Assembly: GCF_052076105.1 (NCBI RefSeq)
Contig: NZ_CP197245.1
Span: forward strand, 2,356,001 to 2,420,000
DNA: 64,000 nt
DNA from: Tardiphaga sp052076105
GTDB lineage: Bacteria; Pseudomonadota; Alphaproteobacteria; Rhizobiales; Xanthobacteraceae
Direction: 5' to 3'
Shown here piece after piece: positions 41,031-50,947 of the stretch (positions are counted from its first letter, which is position 1; each line of letters starts with the position of its first letter). The notes below the pieces were generated by a model. The model had not been told where the DNA came from, did no database searches, and saw nothing but the letters and a program-made list of their open reading frames with translations. Both the position numbers and the translations under genes were made by a program.

Positions 41031-41435
41031 TTACGGCCGACGAAGCCATGTAATGAATTGCTCGACGTCGGCCCGGTCGTATCCAAGCAATTCGCCAATC
41101 ATGCGTTCCAGATCGGGCCGCCGGCCCGGCAGCAAGGTGAGATAGAGCCTTTGCACCATGAGCATCGCCGGAATGCGCCACGCCTCTTGGGCGTCGGCAT
41201 AGAGAACGTAACGCGTGGACAGTTCTCTGCCGTTTGGAAGCGTATACTGCTCGATCTTCTCCGCTTTGACGAAGCGCCCATTCGCCACAAACTCATCGAA
41301 GCGAGGGTCGGGATAGTCCGTGTATCTTTCGCTGCCTTCGAACACAAACATGCTGAGATGCTTCTGCCCGGCGATCATCAGATCGAATTCGCGTCCTTCA
41401 TGAGGTCCCACACCAGACGGCGCTTCTTCCGACAT
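41031..41435 (-). CDS. Protein of unknown function (134 aa), coupled to recJ
   Basis: Begins MSEEAPSGVGPHEGREFDLM and contains RYTDYPDPRFDEFVANGRFV, then TLLPGRRPDLERMIGELLGY. The fold looks mixed alpha/beta with no membrane part. The ATG at 41435 begins five bases after the recJ stop, and the AGG overlapping that stop serves as ribosome site, so translation is probably coupled. No family recognised. Confidence 0.72.
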   Translation of the reverse strand: MSEEAPSGVGPHEGREFDLMIAGQKHLSMFVFEGSERYTDYPDPRFDEFVANGRFVKAEKIEQYTLPNGRELSTRYVLYADAQEAWRIPAMLMVQRLYLTLLPGRRPDLERMIGELLGYDRADVEQFITWLRRP

Positions 41436-41439
41436 CACG

Positions 41440-43278
41440 CTACCTGATCATCTTAGGCCCGGGATCGGGCACGGCCACGTCGATCACACGCATCTGCACG
41501 CGCTCGGCGCCCTGCCAGCGATCAACAGTCAGCGAGCCCGCCACATGGACAGGCTGACCGCGCAGCTCCTGCAACGCGTTGCCAAGTTTCTGCCCCACTG
41601 AACGGAACGCGATTCCGTTGACCATCGCGCCGTCACTCGCCTTGAAGCGCAGCCGCAGATGCGCCTGCCCGACTTCATCGACATAAGCGAGCTGATGCGC
41701 CGGCAGCGCAATCACCGGCTCGGGATTGGCCTGCCCGAACGGGCCGGCGCGATTGAGCGTGTTTACAAGATCCGTCGTCACGCCGCGCGCAGTAACAGCC
41801 CCGTCGATGAACAGCTCCTTCTCGTTGCGCGACTTGCCGACGTCAGCGGCCAGCGCGCTTTCGATATAGGCGCGGAATTCACCGAGACGTTCCTTGCGCA
41901 ACGTCACGCCCGCGGCCATTGCATGACCGCCGCCTTTCATCAGCAATCCATCGGCGACGGCCTGCCGCACGGCCTTGCCGAGATCAACGCCGGAGATCGA
42001 GCGGCCAGACCCCGTGCCGATGCCGCCGGGCTCCAGCGCAATCGCAAAAGCCGGCCGCGCGAATTTCTCCTTGAGACGTGAAGCCACCAGCCCGACGACG
42101 CCGGGATGCCAGCCCTCGGAGGCAGTCACGATGACGGATCCCTTGTCCTCGAGCCCCAATGACGCCAGCGCCTCGGCCTCGGCCTGCGCTTCCGCTGCCT
42201 GCTCGATGGCACGCCGTTCGATATTCAATCGATCGAGTTCGGCAGCGATCTTCGCAGCTTCGGAGATATCGCCTTCGAGCAGCAGCCGCACGCCCAAGTC
42301 GGCGCGTCCGATACGGCCGCCAGCATTGATGCGCGGTCCCAGCATGAAACCGAGATGCCATGCTTCCGGCGGACCGTTCAAACGCGCCACATCCATCAGC
42401 GCGGTGTGCCCGACGTGATCGCGGCGGCGCAATGCGATGAGACCCTTTGCAACGAAGGCGCGGTTCAGGCCGATCAGCGGCGCGACATCGGCAACAGTGC
42501 CGAGTGCCACGTGATGCAGCATGCCGAGCAGATCCGGCTCCGGCATCCCGGCCGTCCAGAAGCCACGCTTGCGCAATTCGCGATTGACGGCGACCAGCGT
42601 GATCAGCGCGAGGCCCACGGCGGCGAGATGGCCTAGACCGGAAATATCATCGAGCCGGTTCGGATTCACCACGGCATCGACGTCTGGCAATTCCTCGCCG
42701 GTCTGATGGTGATCGATGACGACCACGGACATCCCGAGCTTCTTTGCCTCGGCCAGTGGTTCGAAACTCGTCGTGCCGCAATCGACAGTCACGAGCAATG
42801 TCGCGCCCTTCCCGGCCAGCATCTTGATGGCATCCACATTGGGGCCGTAGCCCTCGAAAATGCGATCGGGAATGTGGATCTGCGGGTCGAGCCCGCAATG
42901 TCTGAGATGCCAGGCCAGCAGCGCCGACGATGTGGCACCATCGACATCATAGTCGCCGAAGATCGCCACTTTCTCCCGGCGCTGCGCGGCATCCGCGATG
43001 CGCTTCGCCGCCGCTTCCATCTGCGTGATGGTGAACGGGTCCGGCATCAGCTTGCGGATGGTCGGATCGAGAAAATCCTCGACCGCGTCGAGCTCGATAT
43101 TGCGGCCGGCAATGACGCGCGCCAGCATTTCCGGCAATTGGAAACGCTGCACCATAGCCAGCGCCCGCGCCGCCCCGCGCTGATCCACCCGGTCGCGCCA
43201 GATCCGCCCGGTGGCGGATTCGGTAACGCCAAGAAAGGCCTGCTGGGATTCGACGGGAATGATGGTCGGTGGCGTCAT
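41440..43278 (-). CDS. recJ: Single-strand DNA exonuclease RecJ
   Basis: 612 residues (577 in Escherichia coli). The DHH motifs are present: VAIFGDYDVDGATSSALLAW, VTVDCGTTS, VVVIDHHQTGEELPDVDAVV with NP following, and GLGHLAAVG. The DHHA1 part ends with MKGGGHAMAAGVTL. RecJ digests 5' single strands in recombination and mismatch repair. The frame continues to a TTG at 43314, but the ATG at 43278 is preferred. It lies downstream of the hom-glpX block, an arrangement I recall from other rhizobia. Confidence 0.96.
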   Translation of the reverse strand: MTPPTIIPVESQQAFLGVTESATGRIWRDRVDQRGAARALAMVQRFQLPEMLARVIAGRNIELDAVEDFLDPTIRKLMPDPFTITQMEAAAKRIADAAQRREKVAIFGDYDVDGATSSALLAWHLRHCGLDPQIHIPDRIFEGYGPNVDAIKMLAGKGATLLVTVDCGTTSFEPLAEAKKLGMSVVVIDHHQTGEELPDVDAVVNPNRLDDISGLGHLAAVGLALITLVAVNRELRKRGFWTAGMPEPDLLGMLHHVALGTVADVAPLIGLNRAFVAKGLIALRRRDHVGHTALMDVARLNGPPEAWHLGFMLGPRINAGGRIGRADLGVRLLLEGDISEAAKIAAELDRLNIERRAIEQAAEAQAEAEALASLGLEDKGSVIVTASEGWHPGVVGLVASRLKEKFARPAFAIALEPGGIGTGSGRSISGVDLGKAVRQAVADGLLMKGGGHAMAAGVTLRKERLGEFRAYIESALAADVGKSRNEKELFIDGAVTARGVTTDLVNTLNRAGPFGQANPEPVIALPAHQLAYVDEVGQAHLRLRFKASDGAMVNGIAFRSVGQKLGNALQELRGQPVHVAGSLTVDRWQGAERVQMRVIDVAVPDPGPKMIR

Positions 43279-43325
43279 GGGATCAGCAATAGGCCGCGCA
43301 GCCGCTTTCGGCAAATCCCGGGCCG

Positions 43326-44045
43326 TCAGCAGCCCATCCGCTTCGCCAGATCGTTGAAATCATCCGCCACCACGTCCCACGGGCCCTCGGCCTTGAAGTC
43401 ACGGTTCTGGTGCGGGCCGTATTCGGTGATGCGCGGCACAAAGGCGGTCTTGAGGCCGAGTTTGTGCGCGGCGTCGAGATCGCTGTTATGGGCAGCGACC
43501 ATCATGACTTCCGCAGGCTTCAGATTGAGCAGCGCGGCCGCGCCGAGATAGGCTTGCGGATCGGGCTTGTAGTGCTCGAACAATTCCGCGCTCATGATCA
43601 GGTCCCACGGCAGGCCCGCGAATTTCGCCATGTTGGTCAGCAGCGCGACATTGCCGTTCGACAACGGGCTGATGACGTATTTGGTCTTCAGACGCGTCAA
43701 ACCGCTGACCGAGTCCGCCCACGGATGGAGCCGGTGCCAACCGAGCGTAATATGATGCAGATCGTTGTCCGAGAGCCCCTTGATGCCGAACTTGGCGACC
43801 AGCACATCGAGGGACTGCCGATGCAGCGTATCGAGCTTGACGAAGCCGCGCTCGGGATGATGACGCACCACGTCCATCGACGGCATGTAAGCCTGCCGCC
43901 AGGCGTCAATTAGCGCAGTCCAGTCTGCGGTAATGCCGCGCGCTTTGCCGAAGGCGGTACAGTCAGCAATCAGGCTGGAACGCCAGTCAACCACGGTGCC
44001 GAACACGTCGAACACCAGAGCCTTGACGTTATCGGTCTCGCTCAT
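43326..44045 (-). CDS. Haloacid dehalogenase, type II (HAD superfamily)
   Basis: 239 residues. HAD motifs are DVFGTVVDWRSSL (nucleophile Asp), SPLSNGN (motif II), the Lys in EHYKPDPQAYL and MMVAAHNSDLDAAHKLG (motif IV). The layout is that of L-2-haloacid dehalogenases, which remove halide from short haloacids; a phosphatase role for this member is possible. GGGGATGAG precedes the ATG. Confidence 0.9.
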   Translation of the reverse strand: MSETDNVKALVFDVFGTVVDWRSSLIADCTAFGKARGITADWTALIDAWRQAYMPSMDVVRHHPERGFVKLDTLHRQSLDVLVAKFGIKGLSDNDLHHITLGWHRLHPWADSVSGLTRLKTKYVISPLSNGNVALLTNMAKFAGLPWDLIMSAELFEHYKPDPQAYLGAAALLNLKPAEVMMVAAHNSDLDAAHKLGLKTAFVPRITEYGPHQNRDFKAEGPWDVVADDFNDLAKRMGC

Positions 44046-44085
44046 GGTCTCATCCCCATTTGTTTTCTTGGTTTTTGGTTCGAAT

Positions 44086-44115
44086 AATCCGAGCGCGTGT
44101 TGGCGCGCTCGGATT
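44086..44115 (-). terminator. Hairpin after the GNAT gene
   Basis: AATCCGAGCGCG and its exact complement (44086-44097, 44104-44115) form a 12-base stem between the GNAT and HAD genes. The tail is only AT-rich, so it may be a terminator or a processing site. Confidence 0.6.
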
Positions 44116-44123
44116 GCCTTTAG

Positions 44124-44576
44124 TTAGAGTATCTTCCGGTACTGCATAAATCCGGAATTATCCGCGACCTGATCGTAGAGAATTCTGGCCTGCGCATTCT
44201 CGTTCTGGGTCAGCCAGTGCACGCGGCTGCAGCCATCGGCCTTGGCCTTTGCATAGACCGCTTCGATCAGAGCACGGCCGACGCCAAGCCCCCGCGCGCT
44301 GTTGTCGACGAATAAGTCCTGCAGGTAGCAGTAATTGCCCGGCGTCCAGGATGAGCGGTGATACAGGAACTGCACGATGCCAGTGAGCTTGCCATCCACA
44401 TAGGCGCCCAGCAGGAACATCTGCTCGTTTGCGTCATGGAAACGCTTCCATGCCGTGTCCGTCGCGACCTGTGGCAGCGTCGTCTTGTAAAAGGTTAGAT
44501 AGCCCTGCCACAGCGGCTCCCAGGCGGCCCGTTCATCGGGACCGACCGGGCGGATCTCAACATTCGCCTTCGCCAT
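44124..44576 (-). CDS. GNAT family acetyltransferase
   Basis: 150 residues. The acetyl-CoA motif is DLFVDNSARGLGVGRALIEA, followed by GCSRVHWLTQNENAQARILY and DQVADNSGFMQYRKI. The substrate is unknown. The start lies 11 bases behind the glpX stop, so it belongs to the same transcript. Confidence 0.88.
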   Translation of the reverse strand: MAKANVEIRPVGPDERAAWEPLWQGYLTFYKTTLPQVATDTAWKRFHDANEQMFLLGAYVDGKLTGIVQFLYHRSSWTPGNYCYLQDLFVDNSARGLGVGRALIEAVYAKAKADGCSRVHWLTQNENAQARILYDQVADNSGFMQYRKIL

Positions 44577-44586
44577 GTGACCGAAC

Positions 44587-45585
44587 TCAATCCAGATGGA
44601 ATTTCTCGAGCTGGCGATGCTCGCCCTTGATGATGCGCACGGTCCCGGTCACCGAACGCATCACGATGGTCTCGGTCTCGATGACGTCGCCGCGGAACTT
44701 GACGCCTGACAGCAAGGCGCCATCGGTGACACCAGTGGCGGCAAACAGGCAGTCGCCCTTCGCCATGTCCTCGATGCCATAGATCATCTTGGGATCGGTG
44801 ACGCCCATCTTCGCCGCACGCTCGCGCTTCTCTTCGGTGTCGAGGATCAGGCGAGTCTGCATCTGGCCGCCGATGCAGCGCAGTGCTGCTGCCGCCAGCA
44901 CACCTTCCGGCGCTCCACCAATGCCAAGATAGATGTCGATGCCAGATTTAGCGGGATCAGTGGTGTGGATGACGCCGGCGACGTCGCCGTCGGGAATGAG
45001 ACGCAGCGCCGCCCCGGTCGAGCGGATCGCTGCAATCAATGCTTCGTGCCGCGGCCGTTCGAGCACCAGGGCGGTGATCTCCGACACCGGCACGCCCTTG
45101 GCCTTTGCGAGGCGCTTGATGTTTTCCTCGGGCGACGCATCGATATTGATTACGTTCTTGTCGTAACCGGGGCCGATCGCGATCTTGTCCATATAGACGT
45201 CGGGCGCGTGCAGCAGCGTGCCGCCATCGGCCATCGCCATGGTAGCAATCGAGCCCGGCATGTCCTTGGCGCACAGCGTCGTGCCTTCCAGCGGGTCGAC
45301 GGCAATGTCGACCTTCGGGCCGGCATTGATGCCGACCTTCTCGCCGATATAAAGCATCGGGGCTTCGTCGCGCTCGCCCTCGCCGATCACGATGGTTCCG
45401 TCGATCGGCATCTTGTTGAGTTCGCGGCGCATCGCATCGACCGCTGCCTGATCGGCCGCCTTCTCCTGCCCATGACCACGCAGCCGCGCAGCCGACACCG
45501 CCGCGCGCTCGGTCACGCGAACGATCTCCAGCGTCAGAATGCGCTCGAGCAGTTGCTGCGGCGGGACGGTAATATGGGTCGACAT
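44587..45585 (-). CDS. glpX: Fructose-1,6-bisphosphatase, class II
   Basis: 332 residues (336 in Escherichia coli). Metal and phosphate motifs are IGEGERDEAPMLYIGE, DPLEGTTLCAKDMPG and YDKNVINIDASPEENI, with YLGIGGAPEGVLAAAAL later. It removes phosphate from fructose-1,6-bisphosphate in gluconeogenesis. AGAAGGAG precedes the ATG at 45585. It follows hom by 74 bases. Confidence 0.96.
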   Translation of the reverse strand: MSTHITVPPQQLLERILTLEIVRVTERAAVSAARLRGHGQEKAADQAAVDAMRRELNKMPIDGTIVIGEGERDEAPMLYIGEKVGINAGPKVDIAVDPLEGTTLCAKDMPGSIATMAMADGGTLLHAPDVYMDKIAIGPGYDKNVINIDASPEENIKRLAKAKGVPVSEITALVLERPRHEALIAAIRSTGAALRLIPDGDVAGVIHTTDPAKSGIDIYLGIGGAPEGVLAAAALRCIGGQMQTRLILDTEEKRERAAKMGVTDPKMIYGIEDMAKGDCLFAATGVTDGALLSGVKFRGDVIETETIVMRSVTGTVRIIKGEHRQLEKFHLD

Positions 45586-45659
45586 CGGCTGGCTCCTTCT
45601 ACGGCGGGTCTGACGACCCCTAGGGATCGATGATCCCATACAACTCTCAACGCGTGGAT

Positions 45660-46982
45660 TTAGTTCTTCTCGATCCTGATAACCTGCGGCTTGCCCGATA
45701 TCACCTTGTCGCTCTGCACGGCCTGGAGGGCGCGGCGCATCGCGTCTTCAGTGGTCGCATAGGTGATCAGAATAACAGGCACAGGTGACGATTTCGCACT
45801 CTTACCGACCGGCTCGATGCCGCCATTGGGATGGCGCTGCACGATCGACTCTAGCGAAATCTTCTGCTCGGCCAGGCGCGTCGCGATGCGGGCAGCTGTG
45901 CCGGCGAGATCGCGTGCCATCAGGCGGATATAATAACCACCTTCATGGCGTTCCATCGGCGCCTTGGTGGTGGTCTTGAGCTTCTCAACCGGCCGGCCGA
46001 ACGGCAACGTGCGCACATGACGTGCGACGTCGGCGATATCGGCGAGAACAGCAGACGCCGTCGCAGCACCACCGGCGCCGGGACCGACCAGTGTGATCGG
46101 CGCGATACCGGCACCGTCGACGGTCACGGCGTTGGTGACGCCCATGACCTGGGCAATGGAGGAAGACAGCGGCACCATTGTTGGATGCACGCGCTGTTCG
46201 ATGCCAGTTGCGGTGCGCATGGCAACGCCCAGCAGCTTCACGCGATAGCCAAGCTCTGCAGCAGCGCGCAGATCTTCAGCCGCGATCGACGAGATGCCCT
46301 CGACCGACACCGCGCTTTGCGCGACCTTGGTGCCGAATGCGAGGCTGGCGAGAATGGCCAGCTTTTGTGCGGTATCGTGACCGTCGACGTCGAAGGACGG
46401 CTCGGCCTCGGCGTAGCCAAGCCGCTGCGCGTCCTTGAGGCATTCCTCGAAAGACAAGCCCTCCAGCTCCATCCGGGACAAGATGTAGTTGCAGGTGCCG
46501 TTGAGAATACCGTAGACGCGATTGATATCGGTGCCAGACAGACCCTCACGGATCGTCTTGATGATCGGAATCGCGCCAGCGACGGCAGCCTCGTAGTTGA
46601 GCGCGCCGCCGTGCTTCTCGGCCGATGCCGCGAGCTTCAGACCATGCTTGGCGATCAGTGCCTTGTTCGCGGTGACGACCGACTTGCCGGCGCCTAGCGC
46701 CGCCTCGATCGACGACAGCGCGGGATCGCCTACGCCACCCATCAATTCGACGAAGCACTCGACGTCCGGATGCTGCGCAACCGCCAGCGGATCCTTCATC
46801 CAGTCGATGCCGCGCAGATCGACACCGCGCTTCTTGGTCTTGGAGCGCGCGGTGACAGCAACCACCTTGACGCCACGACCGCAGCGCGCGGCCAAAATCG
46901 AGTTCTGCTGTTCGATGAGACGGACGACTTCGGCACCAACGGTGCCGAGTCCCGCGATACCCACTTTGAGGGGTGCGACCAT
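45660..46982 (-). CDS. hom: Homoserine dehydrogenase
   Basis: 440 residues. The NAD(P)-binding opening is LKVGIAGLGTVGAEVVRLIE, the catalytic region reads GILNGTCNYILSRME and DVDGHDTAQKLAILASLAFG, and an ACT domain (about 355-440) closes the protein. It reduces aspartate semialdehyde to homoserine on the way to threonine and methionine. It lies 76 bases behind the aminotransferase gene. Confidence 0.96.
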   Translation of the reverse strand: MVAPLKVGIAGLGTVGAEVVRLIEQQNSILAARCGRGVKVVAVTARSKTKKRGVDLRGIDWMKDPLAVAQHPDVECFVELMGGVGDPALSSIEAALGAGKSVVTANKALIAKHGLKLAASAEKHGGALNYEAAVAGAIPIIKTIREGLSGTDINRVYGILNGTCNYILSRMELEGLSFEECLKDAQRLGYAEAEPSFDVDGHDTAQKLAILASLAFGTKVAQSAVSVEGISSIAAEDLRAAAELGYRVKLLGVAMRTATGIEQRVHPTMVPLSSSIAQVMGVTNAVTVDGAGIAPITLVGPGAGGAATASAVLADIADVARHVRTLPFGRPVEKLKTTTKAPMERHEGGYYIRLMARDLAGTAARIATRLAEQKISLESIVQRHPNGGIEPVGKSAKSSPVPVILITYATTEDAMRRALQAVQSDKVISGKPQVIRIEKN

Positions 46983-47058
46983 TAAGCTTCAGACCTGTCG
47001 GAATTCTTGTTGAGCGATGACCGGTCCGAAAACCGGTTGCCGGTTTTCGGGATCACGC

Positions 47059-48279
47059 CTATCGCCGGTTGGCGAGAGGAACCACGTTGTGCAACGTTTC
47101 GAGACCGCTTTCAAGGAAGCGGCGCACACCACGGGCAGCCTGGCGAATGCGCTGTTCGTTCTCGACGATGGCGATGCGGACATAGCCCTCGCCGTGTTCG
47201 CCGAAACCGACGCCGGGCGATACCACCACGCCGGACTTTTCAACCAGAAGCGTTGCAAACTGCATGGAGCCGATCTCGCGGAATTTCTCCGGCAGCGGCG
47301 TCCAGGCGAACATCGAGGCTTCCGGCACCGGGATATCCCAACCGGCGCGCCCGAAGCTCTCAATCAGCGTGTCGCGGCGCTTGCGATAGGTGTCGCGCAT
47401 CTCCTTGATGCAGTCATCCGGACCGTTCAGCGCCGCGGTTGCCGCGACCTGCACGGGCGTGAACGCACCGTAGTCGAGATACGACTTCACGCGGGTCAGC
47501 GCCGAGACGATGCGCTCGTTTCCGACCGCAAAGCCCATGCGCCAGCCGGCCATGGAATAGGTCTTGGACATCGAGGTGAACTCGACGGTGACGTCGACCG
47601 CGCCAGGCACCTGCAGCACCGAGGGCGGCGGGTTCTTGTCGTTGAAATAGATCTCGGCATAAGCGAGGTCCGAGAGAATGTAGATCTCGTGCTTCTTCGC
47701 AAAAGCCACGAGGTCCTTGTAGAAGTCGAGGCTGGCGACCTTGGCCGTCGGGTTCGACGGATAGCAGACCACCAGCGCGATCGGCTTGGGGATCGAATGC
47801 TGAATGGCGCGCTCCACCGCGGGGAAGAAATCCGGAGTCGGATCCGATGGCACCGAGCGGATCACGCCGCCCGCCATCAGAAAGCCGAAGGCATGGATCG
47901 GATAGCTCGGATTGGGCACCAGCACGACATCGCCCGGCGCCGTGATCGCCTGGGCAACATTGGCAAAGCCTTCCTTGGAGCCCAGCGTGGCGACGATCTG
48001 GGTGTCCGGATTCAGCTTCACGCCGAAACGACGGGCGTAATAGCCAGCCTGCGCCTTGCGAAGACCGGGAATGCCCTTGGAGGACGAGTAGCCATCGGTG
48101 CGCGGCTTGCCGAGGGTCTCCTTGAGCTTTTCAAGGACGTGCGGCGGGGTCGGCAGGTCCGGATTGCCCATGCCCATGTCGATGATATCGGCGCCCGAAT
48201 TGCGCGCGGCGGCCTTGGCCCGGTTGATCTGTTCGAACACATAGGGCGGCAGACGGCGAATTCGGTAAAAGTCTTCCAT
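47059..48279 (-). CDS. Class I/II aminotransferase, AlaC/LL-DAP aminotransferase-like
   Basis: 406 residues of PLP fold type I. Motifs are IDMGMGNPDLPTPPHVLEKL, VVCYPSNPTAKVASLDFYK and the PLP lysine in TSMSKTYSMAGWRMGFAVGN. The overall sequence is nearest to the AlaC (alanine/glutamate) branch, often labelled LL-diaminopimelate aminotransferase in rhizobia. Position upstream of hom hints at an amino-acid biosynthetic role. No clear ribosome site. Confidence 0.88.
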   Translation of the reverse strand: MEDFYRIRRLPPYVFEQINRAKAAARNSGADIIDMGMGNPDLPTPPHVLEKLKETLGKPRTDGYSSSKGIPGLRKAQAGYYARRFGVKLNPDTQIVATLGSKEGFANVAQAITAPGDVVLVPNPSYPIHAFGFLMAGGVIRSVPSDPTPDFFPAVERAIQHSIPKPIALVVCYPSNPTAKVASLDFYKDLVAFAKKHEIYILSDLAYAEIYFNDKNPPPSVLQVPGAVDVTVEFTSMSKTYSMAGWRMGFAVGNERIVSALTRVKSYLDYGAFTPVQVAATAALNGPDDCIKEMRDTYRKRRDTLIESFGRAGWDIPVPEASMFAWTPLPEKFREIGSMQFATLLVEKSGVVVSPGVGFGEHGEGYVRIAIVENEQRIRQAARGVRRFLESGLETLHNVVPLANRR

Positions 48280-48372
48280 GGGATCGGGCTCCAGAACCGC
48301 TTCAGCGTGCGGTTGAATCGTTTCTTTTTATCACGGAAGCCCGCTGACACCAGTCACGACAGGCAGTTTTGA

Positions 48373-48693
48373 CTATTTGGCCGCCGGTTTGGCCGGCAGG
48401 ACAACGGCCTGGCGGTCGCGGGCCGCAGTCAGCTCGGCCTGCATCTTGGCCTGATCCGCCGGCGCCATGGCGGTACCTTCGCGGGTGGTCGGCAGATCGT
48501 GAACCGGCAGATAGGTGCCGACCTCGGCCGGACGCGCCGGAGCGCCCGCCGGAGTCCCCACCATGGGCATGTCGGCGATGGTCGAGGCACAGCCGCCCAA
48601 GGGTGAGCCGAGACCCAGCGCCAGCAGGGCAGCCACTGTCGCCACCCGCGCGCTGCGGCCATCGATCGCCCTGAATGTGCCTCTACGCGTCAC
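48373..48693 (-). CDS. Probable lipoprotein (106 aa)
   Basis: The N-terminus ends in a lipobox (LGSPLGGC, Cys at about residue 35) after a hydrophobic stretch VATVAALLALGLG. The mature part is Ala/Pro-rich with TAMAPADQAKMQAELTAARD. No known domain. Lies between the aminotransferase and phaC. Confidence 0.78.
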   Translation of the reverse strand: MTRRGTFRAIDGRSARVATVAALLALGLGSPLGGCASTIADMPMVGTPAGAPARPAEVGTYLPVHDLPTTREGTAMAPADQAKMQAELTAARDRQAVVLPAKPAAK

Positions 48694-48948
48694 GCCACAA
48701 CCCTACATCGCATTAGAATCGATTTCATCCCCATCGCAGCGCACCATCCAGCCAATCTGGTCACAAACGATTAACGCCGGGAGAACAGGATACAGGCTTG
48801 GATCTTCAATATGACCGAAGCAAGACCCAAAACCGACGACATGACGCGGTGCAGCACATCGAATCCTGCGGCAATCCGCGAACTGTGCCATCATCGATGT
48901 GAGTGGTGACGTACCGTTGCCCGACTGGAATGAAGCTGTTGTTGCGCC

Positions 48949-50799
48949 ATGACCGAAGTTGCCGCCGACGCCAAAGCTGCCGAGAACAAGACCGGGAACG
49001 ACAAGACCTGGGGCGACAAGACCGACAAGCCGTTCAATCCTGAAGCTTTTGCGCTCAACATGGCCAAGGCGATGGAGAATGGCGGCAAGGCGCTGGCCGC
49101 CTATCTGCAGCCGCGCCAGACCGGCGAGACCGTCGACAAACCGCCGAGCGAGCTGACCGAACTGATCAAGACATTCAGCATCGTCGCCAATTACTGGCTG
49201 TCCGACGACAAGCGTGCCGCCGAATTGCAGATGAAACTCGGCAAGGCCTATCTCGACCTTTGGGGCTCGGCGATGCGCCGGATGGTCGGCGAAGCCGGCT
49301 CGCCCGCCATCGAGGCACCGCCGCGCGACAAGCGCTTCAGCGATCCCGAGTGGAAATCGAACCAGTTCTTCGACTTCGTCATGCAGGCCTATCTGCTGAC
49401 CACGCAATGGGCCCACGACCTCGTCAAGAATGCCGAGGGGCTCGATGCACATACCCGCAAGAAGGCGGAGTTCTACGTCCAGCAGATCACCAATGCGATG
49501 GCGCCGTCGAACTTCGTGCTGACCAATCCGGAAGTGCTACGCGAGACGGTGATGTCGAATGGCAGCAACCTGATGCGCGGCATGACCATGCTGGCTGAAG
49601 ACATCGAAGCCGGCAAAGGCTCGCTGCGCATTCGCCAGTCCGATCCAAAGAATCTCGAAGTCGGCGTCAACATGGCGACGACGCCGGGCAAGGTGATTTT
49701 TCAGAATGAGGTGATGCAGCTGATCCAGTATCAGCCGGCAACCGAGAACGTGCTGCGCACACCGCTCCTGATCGTGCCGCCCTGGATCAATAAGTTCTAC
49801 ATCCTCGATCTCAAGCCCGAGAAATCCTTCATCAAGTGGTGCGTCGATCAGGGCATCTCGGTGTTCGTGATCTCCTGGGTCAATCCCGACAAGCGGCTCG
49901 GCAACAAGACCTTCGACGATTACATGAAGGAAGGTCCACTGACGGCAATGGACGTCATCGAGCAGGTCACCGGGGAGATGACGGTCCACACGATCGGCTA
50001 TTGCGTCGGCGGCACCCTGCTCGCCTCGACGCTGGCCTGGCTGGCCGAAAAGCGCCGCGTCCGCGTAGCATCGGCAACGTTCCTGGCCGCGCAGGTCGAC
50101 TTCACCCATGCCGGCGACCTCATGGTGTTCGTCGATGAGGATCAGATCTCGGCGCTGGAAAAGGACATGCAGGCGGCGGGTGTACTGGAAGGCAGCAAGA
50201 TGGCCATGGCCTTCAACATGCTGCGCTCCAACGACCTGATCTGGTCCTACGTGGTCAACAACTACCTCAAGGGCAAGCCGCCTTCGGCCTTCGATCTGCT
50301 GCACTGGAATTCGGATGCGACGCGGATGCCGGCGGCGAACCACTCGTTCTATCTGCGCAACTGCTATCTCGAGAACAAGCTCTCGACCGGCAACATGATC
50401 CTCGACAACACCCGGCTTGATCTCTCCAAGGTCAAGGTGCCTGTCTACAATCTCGCCACCCGCGAGGATCACATCGCGCCGGCGCAGTCGGTGCTGTACG
50501 GCTCGCAGTTCTTCGGCGGCCCGGTGAAATATGTGCTGTCCGGCTCCGGCCACATCGCCGGCGTGGTCAATCCACCAGCTTCCGGCAAGTACCAGTACTG
50601 GACCAACGACAACGCCCACGCCACCAATCTCGCCGACTGGATGAAGACCGCGCAGGAACATGCTGGCTCGTGGTGGCCGAACTGGCGTGAATGGCTCGCC
50701 GGCATCGATGGCGAAGAGGTTCCGGCCCGTCAGGTCGGCACCGAGGCTTTCCCCCCACTGGAAGATGCCCCGGGCAGTTACGTGCGGGTGCGGGCATAA
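48949..50799 (+). CDS. phaC: Class I poly(3-hydroxyalkanoate) synthase
   Basis: 616 residues. It polymerises hydroxyacyl-CoA into storage granules. The N-domain (about 1-190) leads to the alpha/beta-hydrolase core with the lipase-like box GYCVGG (Cys352), the Asp in LATREDHIAPAQS and the His in SGSGHIAGVVNPP. The early stretch RFSDPEWKSNQFFDFVMQAY is diagnostic of class I. No phaA, phaB or phasin gene is adjacent. An extensive antisense frame crosses it but is a shadow. Confidence 0.96.
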   Translation: MTEVAADAKAAENKTGNDKTWGDKTDKPFNPEAFALNMAKAMENGGKALAAYLQPRQTGETVDKPPSELTELIKTFSIVANYWLSDDKRAAELQMKLGKAYLDLWGSAMRRMVGEAGSPAIEAPPRDKRFSDPEWKSNQFFDFVMQAYLLTTQWAHDLVKNAEGLDAHTRKKAEFYVQQITNAMAPSNFVLTNPEVLRETVMSNGSNLMRGMTMLAEDIEAGKGSLRIRQSDPKNLEVGVNMATTPGKVIFQNEVMQLIQYQPATENVLRTPLLIVPPWINKFYILDLKPEKSFIKWCVDQGISVFVISWVNPDKRLGNKTFDDYMKEGPLTAMDVIEQVTGEMTVHTIGYCVGGTLLASTLAWLAEKRRVRVASATFLAAQVDFTHAGDLMVFVDEDQISALEKDMQAAGVLEGSKMAMAFNMLRSNDLIWSYVVNNYLKGKPPSAFDLLHWNSDATRMPAANHSFYLRNCYLENKLSTGNMILDNTRLDLSKVKVPVYNLATREDHIAPAQSVLYGSQFFGGPVKYVLSGSGHIAGVVNPPASGKYQYWTNDNAHATNLADWMKTAQEHAGSWWPNWREWLAGIDGEEVPARQVGTEAFPPLEDAPGSYVRVRA

Positions 50800-50947
50800 C
50801 GACTCGCCTGCTCCGCACTTGCTTGGCGTTGTCACAGCAAACGTCTATGGTTTCAGCCAACGCGCATCGCATACCGCTTGCGGCGCGCGTGTTTTGCATG
50901 ACCATCTCCGCGTTTTCTGCGGAAATTTCGCCTGAAAGGACATCCGG

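Noticed and set aside
47017..48372. 451-codon plus-strand frame opposite the aminotransferase
   Set aside because: Arg/His/Asp-rich antisense translation without domains, opposite a certain PLP enzyme.
49537..50835. 432-codon minus-strand frame opposite phaC
   Set aside because: Shadow of phaC; its composition is typical of reversed GC-rich codons.
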